Of a stretch of 64,000 nt of DNA, positions 1-8,386 are shown piece by piece. Positions within the stretch are counted from its first letter, which is position 1. Every line of letters starts with the position of its first letter. The position numbers and the translations under genes are program-made. The DNA comes from Marisimplicoccus sp965655775 (GTDB lineage: Bacteria; Bacteroidota; Bacteroidia; Flavobacteriales; Flavobacteriaceae). The notes beneath the pieces were generated by a model. The model was not told the origin of the DNA, made no database searches, and saw only the letters and a list, made by a program, of their open reading frames with translations. The stretch is from NCBI GenBank assembly GCA_965655775.1, contig CBFHHV010000004.1:28019-92018 (forward strand), written 5' to 3'.

Positions 1-1
1 T

Positions 2-409
2 CATCTTGCTATTCCCGTACAAAATTTATCTGAATCCAAAGATTTTTATGAAAATGTATTAGGGTGTAAACGAGGTAGAGAATCTGAAGATTGGGCAGAC
101 TATGATTTTTTTGGACATCAACTAGTTATTCATGTTGATCCAAATCATAAAGCAAAAGCTCATCACAATGAGGTTGATGGAAAATCTGTTCCAATTCCCC
201 ATTTTGGAGTTGTTATTCCATGGGATGACTTTGATAAGTTTGCAAATATGTTAAGTACAAATAATATCCATTTTGTAATAGAACCATATATCAGATTTGA
301 GGGGCTACCAGGTGAACAAAAGACAATGTTTTTTTATGATAATTCAGGAAATGCTCTTGAATTCAAATCATTTAAGGATATGGATATGTTATTCTCAACC
401 AAAATATAG
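2..409 (+). CDS. VOC-family (glyoxalase/dioxygenase fold) protein, 5' end missing
   Basis: The reading frame is open from base 2 to a TAG at 407-409 and gives 135 residues with no start codon, so the gene begins before the window. The visible part begins HLAIPVQNLSESKDFY, the usual first strand and helix of a VOC (vicinal oxygen chelate) module, and ends with a FFYDNSGNALEFKSF strand carrying the usual last metal-ligand glutamate. Histidines in HLAI and in the HFGVVI strand could complete a metal site. VOC proteins include glyoxalases, ring-cleaving dioxygenases and resistance proteins, and the substrate cannot be told from sequence. The stop lies two bases before the next gene, so the two are probably cotranscribed. 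Confidence 0.8.
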   Translation, partial: HLAIPVQNLSESKDFYENVLGCKRGRESEDWADYDFFGHQLVIHVDPNHKAKAHHNEVDGKSVPIPHFGVVIPWDDFDKFANMLSTNNIHFVIEPYIRFEGLPGEQKTMFFYDNSGNALEFKSFKDMDMLFSTKI

Positions 410-411
410 GT

Positions 412-1281
412 ATGCTTAAAATCGGATCTAAAATTTTTGATGGTATCTTTTCTGAGGAAAATAGAAAAAGGATTGAAACCTTTACAATTTGGTCAGCTAC
501 TATTGGATTTATTTTGCATTTATCACTTGTACTACTAAATAATTATTCAATAATTGAAATTGGTAATGAAAGTTTATTACTTACTAACCCTATTTCTGCA
601 ATTTACACACCATTTTCAATAATTTTATATTACGAGATTTTCTTATTAATCTTCTTCTTGCCAAGGTCTTTTACTACATCTATTTTAAAACAATTCGAGA
701 TTATTTCACTTATTATTATAAGAAGGGTTTTTTATGATATACCTAAGTTAGATTTAGAATCAAATGATTGGTTTAATAATGTTGATAATCTTCAAATTAC
801 CTATGATTTAATTTGTATACTAATATTATTTTTCTTGATTTACCTTTTCAATTATGTAAAATCAAATATTGAAAATAATAAAGGGGTTAAAAATATTAGC
901 AGATTTATAGATTCAAAAAAAATAATAAGTGTATTACTTATCCCAGTTATGCTAGTTCTTTTTTTTATCGGAATATACACTTGGTATACCGTTGGTATTG
1001 ATTCAAATTTTGCAAGCTCATTTTATTATGTGAATGAGGTATTCTACACTACTTTCTTTTCAATCTTAATTATTGCAGATGTATTTATACTTCTACTATC
1101 TTTCTTGTATACAGAAAGATATAGTCAAATTATGAGGAATACTGGCTTTATTATATGTACAATACTTATTAGGCTATCTTTCTCATCAACTGGCCTAACA
1201 AATTTATTATTAATAGTATCTAGTATGATTTTTGGCCTATTGATTTTAAAAATTTATAGTCTAATGAATAAGATTGAATAG
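412..1281 (+). CDS. Multi-pass inner-membrane protein of unknown function
   Basis: I do not recognise this 289-residue protein. A short charged N-terminus is followed by about seven hydrophobic segments, roughly at residues 26-44, 60-85, 92-105, 128-148, 170-195, 206-232 and 240-285. A basic IIIRRVFYDIP stretch follows the third, and a charged loop at about 149-168 separates the two halves. No catalytic or transport motif is obvious. The ATG sits two bases after the VOC gene stop, suggesting translational coupling. Its last base abuts the stop of folD on the other strand with no space between. Base composition matches its neighbours. It could be a sensor, a small-molecule permease or a membrane enzyme; nothing seen here decides it. 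Confidence 0.75.
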   Translation: MLKIGSKIFDGIFSEENRKRIETFTIWSATIGFILHLSLVLLNNYSIIEIGNESLLLTNPISAIYTPFSIILYYEIFLLIFFLPRSFTTSILKQFEIISLIIIRRVFYDIPKLDLESNDWFNNVDNLQITYDLICILILFFLIYLFNYVKSNIENNKGVKNISRFIDSKKIISVLLIPVMLVLFFIGIYTWYTVGIDSNFASSFYYVNEVFYTTFFSILIIADVFILLLSFLYTERYSQIMRNTGFIICTILIRLSFSSTGLTNLLLIVSSMIFGLLILKIYSLMNKIE

Positions 1282-2157
1282 CTAATCAGAGATTTCACAA
1301 GCCTTTAATGTATTTTTTAAAAGCATTGAAATAGTCATTGGCCCAACACCTCCAGGAACAGGAGTAATATAACCAACCTTTGAGGATACACTCTTAAAAT
1401 CTACATCACCAGTGATTCTATATCCTTTCGGTGATGAAATATCTTTTACTCTAGTTATTCCAACATCTATAATTGATGAGCCTTCTTTTATCATATCTCC
1501 TTTTATAAATTCAGGTATACCAATAGCAGAAATTATTATATCAGATTCAAGACATAATTTTTTAAGATCTTTTGATCTACTATGTGCGACAGTGACTGTT
1601 GAATTTCCAAAACTTTTATTTTGACTAAGAAGAATACTAATAGGTCTACCTACTATTTGACTTCTTCCAATAACTAGACATTTTTTACCCTCAGTTTGTA
1701 TTTCAGTTCTTTCAATCAGCTCAATAATACCAGCTGGTGTAGCAGGTAAAAAAGTATCTATACCCAGTGTCATTTTACCATAATTGTTTGGGTGAAAACC
1801 ATCAACATCTTTATCTGGGCTTACCTTATTTAAAATCTTTTCTTGATTTATATGTTTAGGTAATGGTAATTGAACAATAAACCCGTCAATATCATTATCC
1901 TCATTGATATCTTGAATTTGAGATATAAGCTCACTCTCACTAATCGAATCATCAAACTTAAAAAGTGACGATTTAAAACCAACTCTTTCGCATGCTTTTA
2001 TCTTACTATTAACGTATGTTTTACTAGCACCATCATCTCCAACCAAAATTGCTGCTAGGTGAGGAACCTTCAAATTATTTTTTAATCTTTCATCAACAGA
2101 TAATTTAATCTCATCTAAGACTTTTCCCGAGATATCTTTTCCATCAATTAACTTCAT
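1282..2157 (-). CDS. folD: Bifunctional methylenetetrahydrofolate dehydrogenase / methenyltetrahydrofolate cyclohydrolase
   Basis: FolD interconverts 5,10-methylene-, 5,10-methenyl- and 10-formyl-tetrahydrofolate in the cytoplasm, feeding purine and formyl-methionine synthesis. The 291-residue length is normal. Visible family marks are the YVxxK motif with Tyr48 and catalytic Lys52, DGFIVQLPLP at 91-100, DKDVDGFHP at 115-123, the dinucleotide-binding GRSQIVG at 164-170 and TPVPGGVGPMT near the C-terminus. It is transcribed alone. A perfect TAnnTTTG box lies 14 bases before the ATG. Confidence 0.96.
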   Translation of the reverse strand: MKLIDGKDISGKVLDEIKLSVDERLKNNLKVPHLAAILVGDDGASKTYVNSKIKACERVGFKSSLFKFDDSISESELISQIQDINEDNDIDGFIVQLPLPKHINQEKILNKVSPDKDVDGFHPNNYGKMTLGIDTFLPATPAGIIELIERTEIQTEGKKCLVIGRSQIVGRPISILLSQNKSFGNSTVTVAHSRSKDLKKLCLESDIIISAIGIPEFIKGDMIKEGSSIIDVGITRVKDISSPKGYRITGDVDFKSVSSKVGYITPVPGGVGPMTISMLLKNTLKACEISD

Positions 2158-2171
2158 AGAATAATTTTTTT

Positions 2172-2179
2172 CAAATATA
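2172..2179 (-). promoter_or_regulatory. Bacteroidota -7 promoter box before folD
   Basis: On the minus strand this reads TATATTTG, a full match to the Bacteroidota sigma-factor box TAnnTTTG, 14 bases before the folD ATG. I see no clear TTG at the -33 position. Placement as a promoter is an inference. Confidence 0.45.
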
Positions 2180-2197
2180 CATATTGAATGGTGAAAA

Positions 2198-3082
2198 CTA
2201 TTTCATACTACTATACATTTTTTCAATCACAATAACATGGGGGAAAGTAATAGCTGCAAGAAAAGTAAACATAATTGGAAGAATGTCTAAAGATTCAAAG
2301 TCAATAAACAAATAGGATCCAATTAAAAACAAAATAGCTAGAATAAAATATGGTAATGCACTAATTAAATACTTTTTTATGTATTCTGAATTATCATCAC
2401 CATAGATATATTTGACTTGATCTTTAATAGATAAAATACTATGAAAAAAGATAAAGTAAATAGAAAAACCAAAGATTAAACTAGAATTTAGTGTTAGCAT
2501 AAACAACAAAATAAAAAAAACAAATTCATCTGCAAAAAAGACTCTCATTGACTTAGATGATAGCAATAAGGACATATAGATTAAAAATAATACAATAAGT
2601 AAAATTCTTAAGAAATTAGAATTTAGAGAGATAGTATTAAAACTTAACAACACATTGTTTACAATATTTATATTATTCATAAATACTACTACAAAAAATA
2701 TTAAACCATGTAAAATAATTAGATATATCCTTTTCATATTAACAAATTCAGGATTTGATGCGCTTACCTCCCAATGTTGCTCTCCAAAATGATAAATTGA
2801 GACCAATACAAACGATAGTAAAGCAATTGATGGAAAAAGGTAAAAGAATACAAAACCAAGAAAAACTAATCCCAAATAGTAAAAAAAGTAAGAAATTTGG
2901 CTTTTTAGGTTATTTTTTCTAGTGTATTTTTTAATTATTAACAGGTCATTTGCTCCATGAATTATTCCAATAGATAGAATTAATATAAAACCTAATATAT
3001 CTTGATAAATTACTGGTAATAAGAAACTTATACCTATAGAGATAATAAAAATTAGTATTCTTGATTTAATAATTTTAACCAT
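2198..3082 (-). CDS. blh: Beta-carotene 15,15'-dioxygenase, Brp/Blh family
   Basis: Blh is an integral membrane enzyme that splits beta-carotene into two retinals, the chromophore of proteorhodopsin. The 294-residue protein is almost entirely hydrophobic and carries the family signatures HGANDLLI (His42), YHFGEQHW (His98, His103), FFHSILSIKDQ (His214) and FPHVIVIEKMY (His282); conserved histidines of this family bind the catalytic iron. The ATG has an AATT directly before it and no Shine-Dalgarno. The gene is divergent from proteorhodopsin with 108 bases between the starts, so the two share one control region. That pairing makes the functional call strong. Confidence 0.94.
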   Translation of the reverse strand: MVKIIKSRILIFIISIGISFLLPVIYQDILGFILILSIGIIHGANDLLIIKKYTRKNNLKSQISYFFYYLGLVFLGFVFFYLFPSIALLSFVLVSIYHFGEQHWEVSASNPEFVNMKRIYLIILHGLIFFVVVFMNNINIVNNVLLSFNTISLNSNFLRILLIVLFLIYMSLLLSSKSMRVFFADEFVFFILLFMLTLNSSLIFGFSIYFIFFHSILSIKDQVKYIYGDDNSEYIKKYLISALPYFILAILFLIGSYLFIDFESLDILPIMFTFLAAITFPHVIVIEKMYSSMK

Positions 3083-3160
3083 AATTTATTAAAATATTCA
3101 TAAAAAAAGATATGATTTTTTTTCAAATAATCTTTTTTAACTCCATTATTTTATTTAATT

Positions 3161-3168
3161 TACTTTTT
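3161..3168 (+). promoter_or_regulatory. Possible -7 box for proteorhodopsin in the blh/rhodopsin divergent spacer
   Basis: TACTTTTT differs from the TAnnTTTG box in one base and lies 22 bases before the rhodopsin ATG. The whole 108-base spacer (3083-3190) is A/T-rich with long T and A tracts. I see no convincing box for blh in it, nor any operator-like repeat. Confidence 0.3.
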
Positions 3169-3190
3169 ATAAACAATAATTAATTTAATT

Positions 3191-3907
3191 ATGGAAAATT
3201 TATTAAGTATTTTACCAGTATTAGCCACTGATTTAAGCTTGACTGATTTCACTTTTTGGATTGGATTTGCTGCTATGTTAGCATCTACAATGTTCTTTTT
3301 CTCAGCTATGAATATGGTTGCAGATAAGTGGAAAACTTCTATGCTTGTTTCAGCTTTAATTACTGGTATTGCAGCTCTTCACTATTACTACATGAGAAAT
3401 GCTGCTATGGAAGGTGACATTACTACTGCCTATAGGTATGTAGATTGGATCTTAACTGTACCACTTATGTGTGTAGAGTTTTATCTAATTTTAAAGCCAT
3501 CAGGTGCTACAAAAAGCCTATTGTGGAAACTTATTCTACTTTCAACGGTAATGTTAGTAACTGGTTACTTTGGAGAAGCAGGTATTGGACCTCTAGACGC
3601 TCAATTATGGGGTCTTGTTTCTGGTATAGCTTATTTCGCAATTGTTGCTGAAATTTGGTTTGGTGGAGCTTCTAAGCTTGCTAAATCAGCTGGTGGTAAC
3701 GTTGAAAGTGCACACAAAATGCTATGTAAATTCGTACTAATAGGTTGGGCTATTTATCCTATAGGATATATGGCTGGAACTGATGGATGGTATAGTGGTA
3801 TCTTTAGTGGCCTTGCAGGTCAAATGGATGTTATTTACAACGTCGGTGATGCAATTAACAAAATCGGTTTCGGTCTTGTTGTGTATAACCTTGCAGTATC
3901 TAAGTAA
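3191..3907 (+). CDS. Proteorhodopsin, green-tuned light-driven proton pump
   Basis: Seven-helix retinal protein of the inner membrane that exports protons in light. In helix C, RYVDWILTVPLMCVE gives the D-T-E pattern (Asp85 acceptor, Thr89, Glu96 donor) that marks H+ pumps rather than Na+ (NDQ) or Cl- (NTQ) pumps. The spectral tuning residue (position 105 in the reference numbering) is Met93, typical of green-absorbing flavobacterial forms. Retinal would bind Lys224 in helix G, with Asp220 one turn before it, and His64 is the counter-ion partner. Length 238 is usual. It is divergent from blh, which makes its retinal, and is followed by a strong terminator, so it is transcribed alone. Confidence 0.97.
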   Translation: MENLLSILPVLATDLSLTDFTFWIGFAAMLASTMFFFSAMNMVADKWKTSMLVSALITGIAALHYYYMRNAAMEGDITTAYRYVDWILTVPLMCVEFYLILKPSGATKSLLWKLILLSTVMLVTGYFGEAGIGPLDAQLWGLVSGIAYFAIVAEIWFGGASKLAKSAGGNVESAHKMLCKFVLIGWAIYPIGYMAGTDGWYSGIFSGLAGQMDVIYNVGDAINKIGFGLVVYNLAVSK

Positions 3908-3925
3908 TTTACACTCAGATAATTT

Positions 3926-3955
3926 AAAAAGTCACCTTCTGGTGACTTTTTTTTT
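3926..3955 (+). terminator. Bidirectional intrinsic terminator between proteorhodopsin and argS
   Basis: GTCACC (3931-3936), loop TTCT, GGTGAC (3941-3946), then nine Ts, preceded by five As that extend the stem. The A run reads as Ts on the other strand, so it can also end the argS transcript; the argS stop codon lies inside the T tract. Confidence 0.9.
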
Positions 3956-5723
3956 ACATTTTATTTGGCAATTCAATTCCTAGTAGATCACAACAAGATT
4001 CAATTATATGACTGGTCTTGATCGATATAATTAATCTGATCGATGTTGAATCTAAACTCTCCGAGTTTAGTATATGATGATTTTGATAAAGGGAGTTATA
4101 GCTCTTAACTAAATCATATAGATAATTTGCTAATAAAGCAGGTGAAAGCTCCTTGTATGAATTATCAATTATTGAGGGATAATCATATATAGTTTTAATT
4201 ACCTCTTTCTCTTTTTCATTTAGTGTATAATCCATATTAACATCAACATCCTTATTAACTTTTTTAAGAATTGATTGGATTCTTACATATGCATATTGTA
4301 TGAAAGGACCAGTATTACCAGTTAAATCAATTGACTCTTCAGGATTAAATAAAATATTTTTTTTTGGATCAACTTTTAGTATATAATATTTAAGGGCACC
4401 TAATGCAATCTTTCTGTATTCATCATGATTTAATACCTCATTTGATGACTGGTACTTTTCTAAACTCTCAGTAGTCTGTTTAACAGTATTTATTAGATCA
4501 TAAATTAAATCGTCTGCATCAACAACCGTTCCTTCCCTACTCTTCATTTTACCTGAAGGTAAGTCCACCATTCCATAACTTAGATGGTATAAATTATCAG
4601 CCCAATCATAACCAAGTCTCTTTAAAATTTTAAATAATACTTTAAAATGATAATCTTGTTCGTTTCCAACAGTATAAATCATACCCTTGACATTCGAATT
4701 ATCAGCAATCCTTTGAACTGCAGTACCAAGGTCTTGAGTCATGTATACAGATGTTCCATCTGATCTTAGTAAAAGTTTTTCATCTAGACCTTCATCATCA
4801 AGATTTATCCAAACGGATGAATCCTCTCTTTTGTATAACACATTTTTATTTAGACCATCTAGCATAATATTCTTACCTAGAAGATAAGTCTCACTTTCAT
4901 AATAATTCTTATCAAAAGAAACTCCAAGTAGTTTGTAAGTAATATCAAAGCCCTCATAGACCCAATCATTCATCATCTTCCAAATTTTTCTTGTTTCTAA
5001 ATCATCATTTTCCCACTTTGTTAATTCTTCTTTAGCAGACTTCATTATTTCTGTATTTTCAGATGCTAGATCTTTATCAATACCTGAATCGATTAAATCT
5101 TTCATTTGCTCTTTATGAACTTTATCAAACATTATATAATAATCACCCACAAATTTATCACCCTTAATATTCTCAGAATCTGGAGTTGATCCATTGGCAA
5201 ATTGTTTCCATGCAACCATTGATTTACATATATGAATTCCACGATCATTTATGATTTGAACTTTTTGCACTTTTTTTCCATTTGCCTCTAAAATTTTAGA
5301 AATTGAATACCCTAATAAATTATTTCTAATATGACCTAAATGAAGAGGCTTATTTGTATTTGGAGATGAAAATTCAACTATATAGGTTTCATCTGAAGGC
5401 TCAGCTTTACCAAAAGAGAGATTATCTCTTATTGAGTTAATAAAATTAAGGTAATATTTATCAGAAATAGTAAGATTTAAAAAACCACCTGCAATATTAA
5501 AATTGGATATCTTAAGAGAGTTTTTTGTAATAAAGTCTCCAAGTTCTTTTCCAAATTCACTTTTATCTTTATTAATATCTTTTAAAAAAGGAAATAAAAC
5601 AATAGTAATGTCACCCTCAAAGTCTTTTCTAGTATTTTGGATTTCAATATAATCTGCTTTTACACTAAAATTTTTACTTAAAAAATTAGATGCTAGACTT
5701 GAAATCTCAGATTTGATTTCCAT
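3954..5723 (-). CDS. argS: Arginyl-tRNA synthetase
   Basis: Class I synthetase that charges tRNA-Arg in the cytoplasm. The 589-residue protein shows the N-terminal additional domain, the HLGH form of the HIGH motif at 128-131 (after SSPNTNKPL), an MKSRE form of the KMSKS loop at 393-397, and the C-terminal anticodon-binding (DALR) region starting at about TGPFIQYAYVRI. Eight bases separate it from gltA upstream, so the two are probably one transcript ending at the bidirectional terminator. Confidence 0.96.
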   Translation of the reverse strand: MEIKSEISSLASNFLSKNFSVKADYIEIQNTRKDFEGDITIVLFPFLKDINKDKSEFGKELGDFITKNSLKISNFNIAGGFLNLTISDKYYLNFINSIRDNLSFGKAEPSDETYIVEFSSPNTNKPLHLGHIRNNLLGYSISKILEANGKKVQKVQIINDRGIHICKSMVAWKQFANGSTPDSENIKGDKFVGDYYIMFDKVHKEQMKDLIDSGIDKDLASENTEIMKSAKEELTKWENDDLETRKIWKMMNDWVYEGFDITYKLLGVSFDKNYYESETYLLGKNIMLDGLNKNVLYKREDSSVWINLDDEGLDEKLLLRSDGTSVYMTQDLGTAVQRIADNSNVKGMIYTVGNEQDYHFKVLFKILKRLGYDWADNLYHLSYGMVDLPSGKMKSREGTVVDADDLIYDLINTVKQTTESLEKYQSSNEVLNHDEYRKIALGALKYYILKVDPKKNILFNPEESIDLTGNTGPFIQYAYVRIQSILKKVNKDVDVNMDYTLNEKEKEVIKTIYDYPSIIDNSYKELSPALLANYLYDLVKSYNSLYQNHHILNSESLDSTSIRLIISIKTSHIIESCCDLLGIELPNKM

Positions 5724-5731
5724 TTATTATT

Positions 5732-7027
5732 TTATGAAATTGTTCTATGAGTAGGCCCATTATAGATTTGTCTTGGTCTACCAATTGGATTATTTGAATC
5801 TCTCATTTCTTTCCATTGAGCAATCCAACCCGGTATTCTACCTAAAGCAAACATTACAGTAAACATATCAGTAGGTATTCCAAGTGCTCTATATATAATA
5901 CCTGAGTAGAAATCAACATTTGGATATAGTTTCTTTTGAATAAAATATTCATCATTTAAAGCTTTATCTTCAATAGTCTTAGCTATTTCAAGAATAGGAT
6001 CATCTATACCTAGATCATTTAAAACCTGATCTGCAGCTTTCTTTATAATTTTTGCACGTGGATCAAAATTCTTATATACCCTGTGTCCAAAGCCCATCAA
6101 TCTGAAAGGATCGGATTTGTCTTTTGCTTTATTTAGATATTTATCAATATCTGAATTGTCATTTTTAATAAGCTCTAACATCTCAATTACTGCTTGATTT
6201 GCTCCGCCGTGAAGCCTTCCCCATAGTGCAGATATTCCAGCCGAAATAGAAGCGTACATCCCAGCATAGGATGAGCCGACTATTCTGACTGTTGAAGTAG
6301 AGCAATTTTGCTCGTGATCTGCATGAAGAATTAGAAGTGTATTTAAGGCGTTTACAATTATATCATTTTTAACATATTCTTGATTTGGTTTTGCAAACAT
6401 CATGTATGCAATATTCTCTGTATATGAAAGATTATTATTACTATAATTAAGAGGAAGTCCTTTTATCTTTCTTAAAGTCCAAGATGACATTATAGGAAAT
6501 TTAGCTAAAAGACGAGTAGTGGACATATACATTTTATCATCAGCAGTAATTCCCTCTTTATCTTTTATTGATATTTTTGTCTCATTCTGGGGGTTAAAAG
6601 CAATCAGAGCAGATGTTAAAGATGAAAGTACTCCCATAGGGTGAGCAGACTTAGGAAAACTTTTAAAAATCTGTTTTAAATCCTCATCAACTAAAGCTTC
6701 TTCTCTAATATCATTTTGAAAACCATCAAGTTGAGATTTAGATGGTAGATCACCAAAGATTAATAAATATGCTACTTCTAGAAATGATTTTTTTTGACAT
6801 AATTCTTCAACTGAATAGCCTCTATATCTCAAAACACCATTTTCTCCATCCAAATACGTAATATCACTTATACAATGACCTGTGTTTTTATATCCTGGAT
6901 CATAAGTGATAAGTCCTGCTTCAGACCTAAGATTTTTAATATCAATGGCTTGTTCATTCTCTGAACCAATAATTACAGGAAATGTATATGTTTTACCTTT
7001 ATATTCAATTTTTGCAGACTTATCCAT
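5732..7027 (-). CDS. gltA: Citrate synthase, type II (hexameric)
   Basis: Condenses acetyl-CoA and oxaloacetate at the entry of the TCA cycle. 431 residues, the usual size for the type II enzyme. The catalytic triad is visible as His273 (LHGGANQ), His315 (GFGHRVYK) and Asp372 (NVDFYSG), with the LHADHEQN block at 234-241 and GRPRQIYNG near the end. It lies between eno and argS on the same strand. A full TAnnTTTG box 15 bases before the start suggests its own promoter. Confidence 0.97.
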   Translation of the reverse strand: MDKSAKIEYKGKTYTFPVIIGSENEQAIDIKNLRSEAGLITYDPGYKNTGHCISDITYLDGENGVLRYRGYSVEELCQKKSFLEVAYLLIFGDLPSKSQLDGFQNDIREEALVDEDLKQIFKSFPKSAHPMGVLSSLTSALIAFNPQNETKISIKDKEGITADDKMYMSTTRLLAKFPIMSSWTLRKIKGLPLNYSNNNLSYTENIAYMMFAKPNQEYVKNDIIVNALNTLLILHADHEQNCSTSTVRIVGSSYAGMYASISAGISALWGRLHGGANQAVIEMLELIKNDNSDIDKYLNKAKDKSDPFRLMGFGHRVYKNFDPRAKIIKKAADQVLNDLGIDDPILEIAKTIEDKALNDEYFIQKKLYPNVDFYSGIIYRALGIPTDMFTVMFALGRIPGWIAQWKEMRDSNNPIGRPRQIYNGPTHRTIS

Positions 7028-7042
7028 CTATAGGTGTTTTTA

Positions 7043-7050
7043 CAAATTTA
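7043..7050 (-). promoter_or_regulatory. -7 promoter box before gltA
   Basis: Minus-strand TAAATTTG, a perfect TAnnTTTG, lies 15 bases before the gltA ATG in the 66-base spacer after eno. No clear -33 TTG is seen. Confidence 0.45.
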
Positions 7051-7093
7051 ATTTACCTACAGTTAAGAAAAAAATTAAATAAAATTTAAATTG

Positions 7094-8386
7094 TTAGAAG
7101 TTTAAATTAAAGGCTTTTTTTCCAAGAAATTTGGCAGAGTCACCTAATTCTTCCTCTATTCTAATCAATTGATTGTATTTAGACATTCTATCACTTCTTG
7201 ACATAGAACCAGTTTTTATTTGACCCGTATTAAAAGCTACACAAAGATCTGCAATTGTAGAGTCTTCTGTTTCTCCAGACCTATGAGAAATTACTGAAGT
7301 AAAATTATTTTCAGATGCTAGATTTATACATGAAATTGTCTCTGTCAAAGATCCAACTTGATTAAATTTAATTAAAATTGAATTTCCAATTTTTTGATTA
7401 ATTCCCTTTGATAATCTTGAATTGTCTGTAACAAACAAATCATCACCTACTAGTTGAACCTTATCTCCAATTTTTTCTGTTAAAAGTTTCCATCCGTACC
7501 AATCATTTTCATCCATTCCATCCTCTATAGATATTATAGGATATTTTTCACAAAGATCAATTAATAGATTGACCTGTTGTTCAGATGTTAATTTTGAACT
7601 ATTACCACTTTCAAATATTGAATAATCATAACATCCATTATTGTAGAACTCTGAGGAAGCACAGTCAAGAGCTAACATTACATCATCAGTCATTTTATAT
7701 CCAGCTTTTTCAACAGCTTTAATAATTGTATTAATGGCATCTTCTGTACCCTTTAAATTAGGAGCAAATCCTCCTTCATCACCAACTGCAGTTGATAGAC
7801 CTCTGGACTTTAGAATTGTTTTTAGATTATGAAAAACTTCATTACCAATTTGGAGGGCGTGACTAAAACTAGTTGCTCCAACTGGAACAATCATAAACTC
7901 TTGAAAAGATATAGGTGAATCAGAGTGACTACCTCCATTAATAATATTCATTAATGGAACAGGCAATATATTTGAATTGTCATCTCCTAGGTATTTAAAA
8001 AGAGATATTTTTTTTTCTAATGCTGCTGCTTTTGCAACCGCCAATGAAACAGAAAGAATTGCATTAGCCCCTAATTTTGATTTATTGGGAGTATTATCAA
8101 GTTCTATCATCTTTGAATCAATTAATTCTTGGTCAAAAACAGATAAGTTTTCTAATTTTTTTAAAATTAACTCATTCACATTCTTAACTGCTTCATATAC
8201 TGATTTACCCATAAAATTTTTAGTGTTATCTCTTAACTCAACAGCCTCGTGTTCACCAGTTGATGCCCCGGAAGGGACAGCTGCTCTTCCAAGGACTCCG
8301 TTAGAAGTAATAACATCAGCCTCAACTGTAGGGTTACCTCTTGAATCAAATATTTGTCTTGCTACAATAGTCTTTATCTTTGTCAT
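7094..8386 (-). CDS. eno: Enolase (phosphopyruvate hydratase)
   Basis: Interconverts 2-phosphoglycerate and phosphoenolpyruvate in glycolysis and gluconeogenesis. 430 residues. Signature blocks are ARQIFDSRGNPTVE at the N-terminus, GGSHSDSPISFQEF, the metal-binding SIEDGMDEND and VGDDLFVTD, the catalytic-lysine region LIKFNQVGSLTET, and the SHRSGETEDSTIAD block. The start codon overlaps the carA stop by one base, indicating translational coupling with carA. Confidence 0.97.
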   Translation of the reverse strand: MTKIKTIVARQIFDSRGNPTVEADVITSNGVLGRAAVPSGASTGEHEAVELRDNTKNFMGKSVYEAVKNVNELILKKLENLSVFDQELIDSKMIELDNTPNKSKLGANAILSVSLAVAKAAALEKKISLFKYLGDDNSNILPVPLMNIINGGSHSDSPISFQEFMIVPVGATSFSHALQIGNEVFHNLKTILKSRGLSTAVGDEGGFAPNLKGTEDAINTIIKAVEKAGYKMTDDVMLALDCASSEFYNNGCYDYSIFESGNSSKLTSEQQVNLLIDLCEKYPIISIEDGMDENDWYGWKLLTEKIGDKVQLVGDDLFVTDNSRLSKGINQKIGNSILIKFNQVGSLTETISCINLASENNFTSVISHRSGETEDSTIADLCVAFNTGQIKTGSMSRSDRMSKYNQLIRIEEELGDSAKFLGKKAFNLNF

